Shown here in pieces: positions 1-7,250 of a stretch of DNA of 36,765 bases (positions are counted from its first letter, which is position 1; every line of letters begins with the position of its first letter). The notes under the pieces were generated by a model. The model saw only the letters and a program-made list of their open reading frames with translations. It was not told the origin of the DNA and made no database searches. The stretch lies in the IMG/VR virus record IMGVR_UViG_3300003324_001329, positions 1 through 36,765 of that record; one strand, written 5' to 3'. The DNA is from a virus. The position numbers were made by a program, and so were the translations under genes.

Positions 1-687
1 CAACGCGAGCAGGAATTAACCGCCTATTTCAACGGCACGCATTACGTCACCAATGGTGGCGAGACCTACGAGGCGTTGTGTGCGGATTTGCGCCACCAAT
101 TAACCTTCCACGGCAAAAGCTACCGCATTGAGGATTTGGCTATCCCGCACATCGTCTGGCAAAAACATCTCCGCCCGGAAGGCGATCAAACCTATTTCGA
201 ATTATTAAATTCCATGCAGCAGGCGGGTATTCCGATTCCCCTGGCGACCATGGCGATGGCCGGCGGCTTGGACGTGTACACCATCCTCAATAGTGCCGAT
301 GAAGATGTGCGGTTGCGCAAACAGGTGGAAAAATATAAAGAACGCATCGCCGAATTTACCCAGCAACAGGGTGGCGATGAACAGGAACAGGAAACCAACG
401 CCCGATTAATCGAGGCCGCGGCCGCGCGCTTTGGCGTCAAGCGGCCGAAAGGATTATTGAACCGCGAATACGATGATCGCTTGCAGCCGCATTATTTCGA
501 CAAGGCCGGACGGCGCAAGTTGACTTCGGCCAAGGGCCGGCAGCAATTGCACGCGAAGATTAATAAAAATCTGGCCGCCTCGATGGCGCGGGTGGCAACG
601 CAGGAAAACCGTAAATTGAAGCGGGAGTGGGAAAAGCGCGGCAATCGCCGCTTGCTGGTTCACGCCAAGTACGGGGTGGTGAAATAA
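1..687 (+). CDS. Probable portal protein, C-terminal part (5' truncated by window edge)
   Basis: The frame is open from base 1, so the real start lies outside the window; the TTG at 76 is internal. The 228 visible residues have a segment around residues 43-85 reading IPHIVWQKHLRPEGD and then GIPIPLATMAMAGGLD, followed by a charged coiled-coil-like stretch and a basic C-terminus. An IP.(I/V).W block followed by a G-(V/I)-P-I-P helix and a coiled tail matches what I remember of the C-terminal part of portal proteins of large myovirus-like phages. A portal gene here also fits the order portal, cargo, prohead protease, scaffold, capsid seen to the right. No catalytic motif is present. It could instead be another virion structural protein; the portal call is a family-memory inference. 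Confidence 0.45.
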   Translation, partial: QREQELTAYFNGTHYVTNGGETYEALCADLRHQLTFHGKSYRIEDLAIPHIVWQKHLRPEGDQTYFELLNSMQQAGIPIPLATMAMAGGLDVYTILNSADEDVRLRKQVEKYKERIAEFTQQQGGDEQEQETNARLIEAAAARFGVKRPKGLLNREYDDRLQPHYFDKAGRRKLTSAKGRQQLHAKINKNLAASMARVATQENRKLKREWEKRGNRRLLVHAKYGVVK

Positions 688-707
688 TAACCACGGGAGA
701 TTAGCCG

Positions 708-896
708 ATGACAAGAAAAGAATTTGCCGCTCTGCGACCGGGTGATATCGTGCGCGCTGAATCCGGTCAGGTATTTATCGTTGCCGCCAATTACGGCGAA
801 CGAGTAACGGCAGTAATTACGGCTGATTTAACCAATCCCGATGAATGGGAGGTAGTGGCGTCGCGCAATTCCTACGGTGATAATAATGCCGGTTGA
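708..896 (+). CDS. Small conserved-type hypothetical protein, SH3/KOW-like beta fold possible
   Basis: The protein has 62 residues and starts at an ATG preceded by GGGAGA. The core, residues 4-35, reads as short beta strands (FAALRPGDIVRAESGQVFIV, then ERVTAVITADL), the pattern of a small SH3 or KOW-type barrel in which a PGD-turn precedes a valine-rich strand. It has no cysteine cluster, signal peptide or membrane segment. Its last 11 bases (886-896) overlap the start of the next gene, whose leader codons ATGCCGGTTGATCG supply this gene's Ala-Gly-stop. The function is unknown. Confidence 0.7.
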   Translation: MTRKEFAALRPGDIVRAESGQVFIVAANYGERVTAVITADLTNPDEWEVVASRNSYGDNNAG

Positions 897-1548
897 TCGG
901 CGATTGTGGGTGTTTGCCGCCGCCCGGCCGCCAAAATATTATCCAATCAAATTCGACGCCTACGTGGCGGCGTTGCGTAAAATGCCGCCAGCCGACCGGA
1001 AGTTTTTGTTTGATGATTTTCTCGATGCGGCGGATCGCTGGGCCTACGGTATATTTGCCTACGCCAAGGATGACAAGAAATATTATCATCATCTGTTGCG
1101 TGGCCTGACCATCTTGCAGGAACATGGTTTAATTAAACCGCCCGCCGGAAAAATGCAGCTTTATCGTGGTCTGCGGTTGGCGCAACCGTATCCGGTCGGC
1201 ACGGTGTTGCGCAACACTGCCCGGCAGCCAATGCAATCTTTCACCTACAGCCTCAAGTGGGCGAAAGATTTCAGCGATAGTTACAAAATCCAGGGGAAAA
1301 TTCGCTACGGCTGCATCGTTCGCGCTGAAATATTGCCGCAGTATTATCTTGGCGATCTGCGTCATATCCGCGATGTATTTCGTCACGCTGAAAAACTGCG
1401 GGTTAATTCTCCGTGGTCAAAGCAAATTCCCGCCGATCTTTCCGCCCGCGCGGTAGTGATGACCGCCCGTGGCATTGAAATATTTGCCGCCTTGCCACCG
1501 AATTATCCCATGGTTGTTGTAATCGCCAGCACAGGATTAAGCAAATGA
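886..1548 (+). CDS. Leader-bearing protein with ADP-ribosyltransferase-like (R-S-E type) features
   Basis: I chose the ATG at 886, not the in-frame GTG at 877, because it starts the shared leader MPVDRRLWVFAA. The protein is 220 residues. After the leader comes a helical region, residues 25-85. Then LYRGLRL (Arg94) and QSFTYSLKWAKDFS (residues 117-130) match the first two blocks of R-S-E ADP-ribosyltransferases: an R-G pair, then an S-(F)-T strand and a helix with A..F. A possible catalytic Glu is E198 in ARGIEIF near the end, but the usual E/Q-x-E pair is not clean, so activity is uncertain. The shared leader and the position beside the portal suggest a virion-packaged, injected effector like T4 Alt; that is inference. 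The gene overlaps the next by 4 bp (ATGA). Confidence 0.6.
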   Translation: MPVDRRLWVFAAARPPKYYPIKFDAYVAALRKMPPADRKFLFDDFLDAADRWAYGIFAYAKDDKKYYHHLLRGLTILQEHGLIKPPAGKMQLYRGLRLAQPYPVGTVLRNTARQPMQSFTYSLKWAKDFSDSYKIQGKIRYGCIVRAEILPQYYLGDLRHIRDVFRHAEKLRVNSPWSKQIPADLSARAVVMTARGIEIFAALPPNYPMVVVIASTGLSK

Positions 1549-2402
1549 ATTATATAAATCGCCGCTTGGCGGTGTTTGCCAGAAAATCGATTGAATTACC
1601 CGAGGATGTTATCGCGGCGTTTGAAAAACTCGGTGCCGACCAGCGCGGCAAGCCGGAATATCGCATGTTGGACGTGCAGAAAATCGCCGGCGGCGGAGTA
1701 TTAAGCCCGCTGGTTGAGCATCTTGGCGATATCACCCATCGCATGAGCCACATGGCGCGCTGGGGCAACGTCATGGGGGCGGAGAAGGTATTAAAAACCC
1801 TGCGCTGGCTGAATAACCGCTACGGTTTTGAGCGGGAATATAGGGAGAATGTGAAAAACAACGCCAGATATGATGGTGTCGATCCAGAAGAATTGCAGCA
1901 GGAGATTTCCGCTGCCCTACGCAATTACGCCGCTGCCCATGCCAAGCTGGTGGTATATAATCGCGCGCAATGGCTGGCGCGTGAGGCAGCAGTCGCGGTG
2001 GGAATGGAAAATTTCGACAAGGCACGAGAATATTTAACCGAATTGGCCAAATGGGCCAACAACGAAAACACCTTCACCCGGCAAGCGTTGAAATTCACCC
2101 GCGACAGCGAAGGCAGATTAAAACCCTACGAGCCGAAAACCGGGCGAAAATTGCCCGCTGCGGCAGCCGCCAGCTATCCCAACAAGCTGACCATTGAATT
2201 AAGCCAGTGGGAAAATCTACGGGGATTACTTGATTTCTGGCGCTACGTTAAGGACACTGCCAACAGCGGGCACAGTTTTTCTATCGAGGCGGATCGCGAC
2301 AGCGAAAATTCACCGCCGAAGGCCAAAGTTTTCGTTGATGGCGACGGCAGTGACCACGTTGGTAGGATTTTCCTCAACGATAAAGATGTCAGCCGGGGAT
2401 AA
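1545..2402 (+). CDS. Leader-bearing hypothetical protein
   Basis: The protein has 285 residues. The ATG overlaps the upstream TGA (ATGA), indicating translational coupling. The N-terminus MNYINRRLAVFARKS carries the shared leader with one extra residue before the Arg pair. The body is mostly helical and charged: residues 60-190 look alpha-helical with no catalytic signature, residues 190-225 form a Lys/Glu-rich linker, and the C-terminus is D/S-rich (RDSENSPPKAKVFVDGDGSD). It has no membrane segment or cysteine cluster. I do not recognise a family. As a leader carrier it probably shares the fate of its neighbours, likely packaging into the head. Confidence 0.7.
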   Translation: MNYINRRLAVFARKSIELPEDVIAAFEKLGADQRGKPEYRMLDVQKIAGGGVLSPLVEHLGDITHRMSHMARWGNVMGAEKVLKTLRWLNNRYGFEREYRENVKNNARYDGVDPEELQQEISAALRNYAAAHAKLVVYNRAQWLAREAAVAVGMENFDKAREYLTELAKWANNENTFTRQALKFTRDSEGRLKPYEPKTGRKLPAAAAASYPNKLTIELSQWENLRGLLDFWRYVKDTANSGHSFSIEADRDSENSPPKAKVFVDGDGSDHVGRIFLNDKDVSRG

Positions 2403-2407
2403 TTAAA

Positions 2408-3889
2408 ATGTCAGTACCGGGACGTTTAGCACTATTCATTCCAACTGTGCCTGAGCGTTTATTTTTTCTGCTGCAAGCTGCCATGGCGGATGATTTGGCA
2501 GCCAAGTTGGCAGATAAATTGCAGCACCGCTGGCAGCAGGACGCCCACGCGCATATTTTTCAAACGCAAATAGATGCCCAACCCGGCGATGCTCCGCTGG
2601 TGCGTCTAGTTAATTATATTGCCAGTTTTGACCCGACGAAAAAATCTTACGGCCGCTGGCTAGCCGGGCTGTATGCCAACGGCGGTATTCGTTATTTGGA
2701 AGATTTACCGCGCGCTCGTGCTGCCCTGCAATTGTTCGATAAATATAAAACTCGCATCGCACAAAAGGATATCCAGCAATATAAATCCCTGACCGATCTG
2801 GAAGCGGTGGTTGAACCGTTCAGCCAGACGGGCAAGGGTGAAGTATCCAACAAGGATCAGGAACCGCGGTTTTATGCCAGCAAGCAGGCTATATTGCTGC
2901 ACAACGATGATACGATTAAAATCGTGCAACCGCGCTCCAAGGAGGCATCGAAATTCTTCGGGACCAATACTAAATGGTGTACGGCGGCTCGCGATGATAA
3001 GCAGAATATGTTCGATGATTATACCGAAAACGGTAAATTATATTACATCCTGTTGAAAAAGCAGAACCAGCGTTTCGCGGTGCTGGAAACCAAGGCTAAC
3101 CGGAGGCAAATGCCGAGAATTGAGATATTCAACGAACAAGACAAAACCATCACAGTAAAACAATTGCTGCGGCAGCACCCGGAGGCTCTCAAATACATTC
3201 CGTTGAACCCTGGATTATTGGCTGCTACCAAAAAATTCCAAGGTCAATCTTTAACTCCCGCAGAAACCAAGGCTTATCGGCGGGAAATTGACCGGGCAAC
3301 AAAACTCAGCGAAAATCCAGGAGAATACAATGGCCCTGCTTATGGGCGTTTTGTCCTCAAATATGGCGAGGAAGCAGATATTTCACGACTATCGGATCAC
3401 ACAATTGAAAAATATGCCGCCGCCACTCTCGATTGGCCTACTCTGAAACGCTTATTGGGTAGTGGTAAAAAATCCGCAATCGAGGGCGGTTTAGAGAATC
3501 GCGCTTTCTGGAAACAAACCGCCAAAATGTTTTATCAACACCGTGATCCAGAAATCAGAAGATTAGTAGCCGCACGTCCAGTTAATAAGGCGATAGTGGA
3601 AAAATTTCTGCATGATCCGGACGCCGAAGTGCGTTTGCTGGCCGTGACGAATAACGAAGGTAAGATTAAACCCAGTGCTATGGTCCATTTATTATCCGAT
3701 CCTGATCCGCGTGTACGGCGGCGGCTAACTCGCGTCAATAAAAAAATGGCGCAGCAATTGCTACAGGATAGCGATGCCAAAGTACGGGAATCTGCGCAGG
3801 AGGCTGTACATTATTTCAGCAAACGATGGGGGAATGAATTAGCTGACGAACGCTGGCAGAGATTTAAGGAATATGGGGACAGATTTTGA
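2408..3889 (+). CDS. Leader-bearing KWCT-domain protein with C-terminal HEAT-like repeats
   Basis: The protein has 493 residues. The N-terminus MSVPGRLALFI is a weaker form of the shared leader (GRL for RRL). Residues about 175-240 hold FFGTNTKWCTAARD (KWCTA at 189-193) followed by LYYILLKK and a strand; this WCTA plus Y-[YF]-I pattern recurs in phage proteins of unknown function. Residues about 375-485 hold short repeats of the type DPEIRRLVAAR, DPDAEVRLLAV, DPDPRVRRRLT and DSDAKVRESAQ, which look like HEAT/Armadillo-type repeats with a D-P/S-D-xx-V-R signature and suggest a protein-binding arm. Base composition is visibly more AT-rich than in the flanking genes. Cys191 could be catalytic or structural; nothing decides which. 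Confidence 0.7.
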   Translation: MSVPGRLALFIPTVPERLFFLLQAAMADDLAAKLADKLQHRWQQDAHAHIFQTQIDAQPGDAPLVRLVNYIASFDPTKKSYGRWLAGLYANGGIRYLEDLPRARAALQLFDKYKTRIAQKDIQQYKSLTDLEAVVEPFSQTGKGEVSNKDQEPRFYASKQAILLHNDDTIKIVQPRSKEASKFFGTNTKWCTAARDDKQNMFDDYTENGKLYYILLKKQNQRFAVLETKANRRQMPRIEIFNEQDKTITVKQLLRQHPEALKYIPLNPGLLAATKKFQGQSLTPAETKAYRREIDRATKLSENPGEYNGPAYGRFVLKYGEEADISRLSDHTIEKYAAATLDWPTLKRLLGSGKKSAIEGGLENRAFWKQTAKMFYQHRDPEIRRLVAARPVNKAIVEKFLHDPDAEVRLLAVTNNEGKIKPSAMVHLLSDPDPRVRRRLTRVNKKMAQQLLQDSDAKVRESAQEAVHYFSKRWGNELADERWQRFKEYGDRF

Positions 3890-3919
3890 TAAAGATTAAA
3901 TAATATTGGAGGTAATTAA

Positions 3920-4129
3920 ATGCCATCTCCGCAAGGCCAGATCGGGCGTCCGCGCACCGTGGTATTGAAGCAAGGTCCGCGCTTTTGGTCGTGCAAGGAA
4001 AAAGAATTGCATCGGATCACCGCGATTTTGCAACTCACCGGCCAGCCGCCGGATTTAAGTCGTTGCTGGGGTGTCAGGCCATTAGCCGAGAAACCCCGCC
4101 ACAAGCCGGTATTATCCTTGGAGGATTAA
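3920..4129 (+). CDS. Small basic hypothetical protein
   Basis: The protein has 69 residues and starts at an ATG with a strong TTGGAGGT ribosome-binding site. It is rich in Arg, Lys and Pro. It has two cysteines (Cys25 in FWSCKEKE and Cys49 in SRCWGVRP) that do not form a recognisable zinc motif. There is no leader. It ends 3 bp before the ATG of the next gene, and its last codons (TTGGAGGATTAA) contain the GGAGG ribosome-binding site of that gene. I do not recognise a family. Confidence 0.6.
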   Translation: MPSPQGQIGRPRTVVLKQGPRFWSCKEKELHRITAILQLTGQPPDLSRCWGVRPLAEKPRHKPVLSLED

Positions 4130-4132
4130 TTG

Positions 4133-5164
4133 ATGCACATCGCCCGCCGGTTGGACGTATTTGCCCGGCGTTTGCCCGGTGCCAAGCCAGGGAAATTCTG
4201 GCACGGTACCACCAGCAAGTTGCTGCGCTCGATTCAGGTCAACGGGCTTGATCCGAGCAAGATTAAATTCGGCATTTGGCAAACCGATGAAAGGGAGCCG
4301 ACCAGTTATTTTCAGCAGTCGTTTATATCCTTCGGCGGGATTTATTATGCCCGCAGCTTTCTTACCTCATTGAATTACGCCGATAATGCGGCGGAAAAAT
4401 TCGGCGGCAATCCACTGATGATCCTGGTGCAATTGCAGGAAATGTCCAGCGAGGCGGATGAAGATACCCTACCGCTGTGGCAGGTATTTCTTAAATACAA
4501 CGGCATTAAGCAGACGGAGAATAATAAACTGCGCGGTGTGCAGATGTACGAATTAATCCAGGCGGTCAATCCGCGCAATCAGGAAGATCGCGATTTCCTG
4601 CAATTCAGCATCAACGCCTACCGCTACGATTTGCTGGAAAAGGTGGATATCACCAAGGAGCAAATCCAGCAAAAGCCATATTATAATAAACTGATGGAAT
4701 TGATCGGCAAATATTATATCGCGGCCTGCTGGCGGGTGATCGCCCACTCGCGGGAATTATTGGATAAAGAGCCAACCGCACAAGGCTTGGAAGTTCCCTC
4801 GATTGCCGAGGCGGAAGCGAATTATCGGCAAGCGGCGGATCAAGTGCTGCGTTTGCTTGGCGATGAAATTCGCCGCAGTTTATTAGACAGCGACCGGACT
4901 GCTCCCGAACGCACCTTGCGCATGTTGCAGCCGGTCGGCTTCCGTGGGCGCAATAAAATCATCGGCATTTATGAATTGGTCGATTATAAAAAACTAGGAA
5001 TGCGGTTTCGGGGCCGCCGCGGCAATCGGCCACGGGTGATCGTGCATTATGGCGTGCCAGTGGAATTTACCCAGCAGCCGTTGGATTACGCTCCGTTGAC
5101 CGGCAATTATCTGACCAATTCGCCGTACCGCTGGATCAGCCGCGATGGCGAGGCGCTGAATTGA
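4133..5164 (+). CDS. Leader-bearing PARP-like (H-Y-E) ADP-ribosyltransferase
   Basis: I chose the ATG at 4133 over the adjacent TTG at 4130 because a GGAGG lies at the right distance. The protein has 343 residues and begins MHIARRLDVFARR. Residues 22-48 read KFWHGTTSKLLRSIQVNGLD and residues 68-84 read FGGIYYARSFLTSLNYAD. These closely follow the PARP-type signature of LWHGS...GL followed by G.GIYFA...S...NY. The putative triad is His24, Tyr71 or Tyr72, and Glu281 in IIGIYEL, with a long helical insertion between. A paralogue at 12784-13932 conserves all three blocks. The expected activity is mono-ADP-ribosylation of a host target from NAD+. The leader suggests delivery from the virion, as for T4 Alt. 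The KptA-like clade is an alternative within the same fold. Confidence 0.72.
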   Translation: MHIARRLDVFARRLPGAKPGKFWHGTTSKLLRSIQVNGLDPSKIKFGIWQTDEREPTSYFQQSFISFGGIYYARSFLTSLNYADNAAEKFGGNPLMILVQLQEMSSEADEDTLPLWQVFLKYNGIKQTENNKLRGVQMYELIQAVNPRNQEDRDFLQFSINAYRYDLLEKVDITKEQIQQKPYYNKLMELIGKYYIAACWRVIAHSRELLDKEPTAQGLEVPSIAEAEANYRQAADQVLRLLGDEIRRSLLDSDRTAPERTLRMLQPVGFRGRNKIIGIYELVDYKKLGMRFRGRRGNRPRVIVHYGVPVEFTQQPLDYAPLTGNYLTNSPYRWISRDGEALN

Positions 5165-5174
5165 AAGGCAACCG

Positions 5175-5693
5175 ATGACTATTCAGCGGCGCTTGGGATT
5201 ATTCATGGCTTCCATCCATGACCGTGAACACGCGGAAGCCATGCGCCAGACCGGATTTTGGGGCAAAGAGGCGGCCGGTTGTTTATTCATGGCCAAGGAC
5301 ACCAAAAGATTATTAATCGCCCATCGCAGTGACGATATACGAATTGTCGCTGAACCGGGCAGTTGGGGTACTTGGGGTGGGGCACTTGATCCCGGCGAGA
5401 CACCACAGACGGCCATCATTCGCGAAGTGCAGGAAGAATCCGGTTATAATAAGCCGTTGCAATTAATTCCGCTGTACGTATTCCAGGCCAAGCGCGACGG
5501 CCAAGTGGTTTTTCAATACCACAATTTTCTCGCCGTAGTGCCGAGCGAGTTTATTCCCACGCTGGATCGTGAAACCCAAGGCTACGCTTGGGTTAAATTC
5601 GGCGATTGGCCGCAGCCGTTGCATCCCGGCTTGCAGACCTTGCTGGCTGATGCGGCCAGCGTCCAGAAAATTCGCCACGCCATGCGCGACTAA
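5175..5693 (+). CDS. Leader-bearing Nudix hydrolase
   Basis: The protein has 172 residues. It begins with a leader variant, MTIQRRLGLFMAS. A textbook Nudix box (G-x5-E-x7-R-E-U-x-E-E-x-G-U) runs from Gly69 to Tyr91, with PGETPQTAIIREVQEESG at its core; Glu84, Glu87 and Glu88 are the expected metal ligands. Strands before it (AAGCLFMAKDTKRLLIAHRS) and after it (LQLIPLYVFQAK) complete the usual fold. Nudix enzymes hydrolyse nucleoside diphosphates linked to another group, such as NADH, ADP-ribose, NTPs or capped RNA; the substrate cannot be read from sequence. It stands beside an ADP-ribosyltransferase-like gene, so ADP-ribose or NAD chemistry is attractive but inferred. It is the last leader gene before the polysaccharide cassette. 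Confidence 0.85.
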   Translation: MTIQRRLGLFMASIHDREHAEAMRQTGFWGKEAAGCLFMAKDTKRLLIAHRSDDIRIVAEPGSWGTWGGALDPGETPQTAIIREVQEESGYNKPLQLIPLYVFQAKRDGQVVFQYHNFLAVVPSEFIPTLDRETQGYAWVKFGDWPQPLHPGLQTLLADAASVQKIRHAMRD

Positions 5694-5942
5694 TTTTTTC
5701 CTGGTCCGGGAATTTACCACCAGCGGTCGATGGTTAAATCGGCCGCGCCAAACAGATACGGCAACGAATCTGTTACCTCTCCCCTGCAATAGCCAATAAA
5801 CCGCCTGCTGCGGCTCTGACCGTTTATATCGGCGTGTACCAGCAAGATTGTTTGGTTACGCGCTCGCGATGAGAATGGTTGGAAACTGTGGTAAACTACT
5901 TGTGAGCTACCCACCTGCTCCATGACTTAGGAAAAACCCTGC
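5694..5942 (+). promoter_or_regulatory. Intergenic region before polysaccharide cassette; weak candidate extended -10
   Basis: This 249-bp gap is the longest on the + strand of the left half and separates the leader block from the leader-less cassette, so a promoter is expected here. The best candidate is TGTGGTAAACT (TGTGG then TAAACT at 5892-5897), an extended -10-like element without a convincing -35. The same 9-mer GGTAAACTA occurs in another intergenic stretch at 26495-26503. A minus-strand frame covers part of the gap (5714-5923) but shows no family features or credible ribosome-binding site. No terminator hairpin with a T-run was seen. Confidence 0.25.
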
Positions 5943-7244
5943 ATGAACAATGACGCCGAGAATATCTTGGCTGGCCTGGACGGCCGCCAAGATTTCCGAT
6001 ATTTTCCATTTCCTAGCGTGCCGGAAGATTTGAAAATATCAGGTTGGCGACCTACCGGGGAAATAACGCAGGCCGACGCGGTTATCGTCACGGAAGATAT
6101 TCGCGCTCAACAATCCAAGTTCGATAATTATCTGCCCAATCATCTGATCCCGGTGGTCAGTGTGTGCGGCGTCGGCGCCTACTGGTACGATGCCGTGCTG
6201 GATTATCGCACGGAAAATCGCGCCATGCTGGCTACTTTTTCCCTCATTGATGAAATCGTCTCGCGCATCGCACAACTGCATTCCAACATCCGCCACAGCA
6301 ACATTGCCGAGGATTTATTATTGGCGCGGCTGTTCACCCGCGAACGCACCTTAGCCGCCGAATATTTCCCGCAAGATAAACAGGTGATCCGTTATCCGCT
6401 GGCTGGGCGCTTGCACGAGCCATTGGTGCTGGCCAATAAACTGACCGAACAGGCGCAATTGACCCGCAATTTTTTCGATAAACTGCACGTCTGCACCAAT
6501 TGCCAGGGAATGCGGTTTAATATCCGCGAGGAATGCGTCACTTGCCGTTCGGCGGATATCGTCGAGGAACCGATTATCCACCATTTCAAGTGCAGCCATC
6601 AGGCGCGGCAAAGCGCCTTTCGTACTGTGGAAAAATTCCAGTGTCCGAAATGCGGCGAAGCCTTGCGCCACATCGGTCTCGATTACGATAAGCCGGGGAT
6701 TTTGATCGTCTGCAACAGTTGCCAGCACATGACCGATGCCTGCGCGGTCGGTTTCCGTTGCATGGATTGCGATGGAAAATTCGACAGCCAAACGGTGCCA
6801 ACCCGCACCTGGTACAATTATGAATTATCCGCCCGTGGCGTGCAAACCGTACTGCACGGGGCACCAACCTCGGAGCGGTATTTAATTCCGGAGAGTTTCC
6901 GCGCGCTGATCCGTCATAGTTTGCGCGAGGATGACACCTTCAAAACTCCGTTCACCGTGTTGCGCTTGCATTTTGCGCGGAAGAATTATCCCGACGCCTT
7001 GCTGTGGCATCGGTTGAAAAATTTGCTGGCCGATTGCATCCACTCCGGCTTGCGCCCGGTGGATGTGATGTGCGAGGCTGGCGATGAATTTTATCTGCTG
7101 TTGCCGCGCGCCAATACCCGCGAAGCCAATAAGCGCGTGCTGGATATTCAGCAACGCATGACCGAGGTATTGCAGCACGATCCGCAAATGCGTGCCGACG
7201 TGCTGGACCGCGCCGCCATCCTGCAATTAATCAATCAGGAATAA
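5943..7244 (+). CDS. TackOD1 zinc-ribbon protein with C-terminal AGDEF (degenerate GGDEF-like) domain
   Basis: The protein has 433 residues and no leader. Residues 180-280 hold a series of CxxC knuckles: C184/C187, C198/C201, C217, C234/C237, C257/C260 and C273/C276. The phrase CPKCGEALRHIGLDYDKPG is typical of the TackOD1 output domain. Residues 335-412 read as a GGDEF-like fold ending in CEAGDEFYLLLPRANTREAN (AGDEF at 379-383), in the place of the diguanylate cyclase signature. AGDEF variants are known to be active in some cyclases, but the rest of the domain is divergent, so it may only bind nucleotide. The next two genes are a glycosyltransferase and an HlyD-like protein, so this is probably the regulatory or sensor subunit of the synthase. 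It is cytosolic, with no membrane segment. Confidence 0.75.
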   Translation: MNNDAENILAGLDGRQDFRYFPFPSVPEDLKISGWRPTGEITQADAVIVTEDIRAQQSKFDNYLPNHLIPVVSVCGVGAYWYDAVLDYRTENRAMLATFSLIDEIVSRIAQLHSNIRHSNIAEDLLLARLFTRERTLAAEYFPQDKQVIRYPLAGRLHEPLVLANKLTEQAQLTRNFFDKLHVCTNCQGMRFNIREECVTCRSADIVEEPIIHHFKCSHQARQSAFRTVEKFQCPKCGEALRHIGLDYDKPGILIVCNSCQHMTDACAVGFRCMDCDGKFDSQTVPTRTWYNYELSARGVQTVLHGAPTSERYLIPESFRALIRHSLREDDTFKTPFTVLRLHFARKNYPDALLWHRLKNLLADCIHSGLRPVDVMCEAGDEFYLLLPRANTREANKRVLDIQQRMTEVLQHDPQMRADVLDRAAILQLINQE

Positions 7245-7250
7245 CCACCG

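Noticed and set aside
5714-5923. Minus-strand frame in the gap before the polysaccharide cassette
   Set aside because: There is no ribosome-binding site, no recognisable motif, and it opposes all neighbours. It is more likely regulatory DNA.
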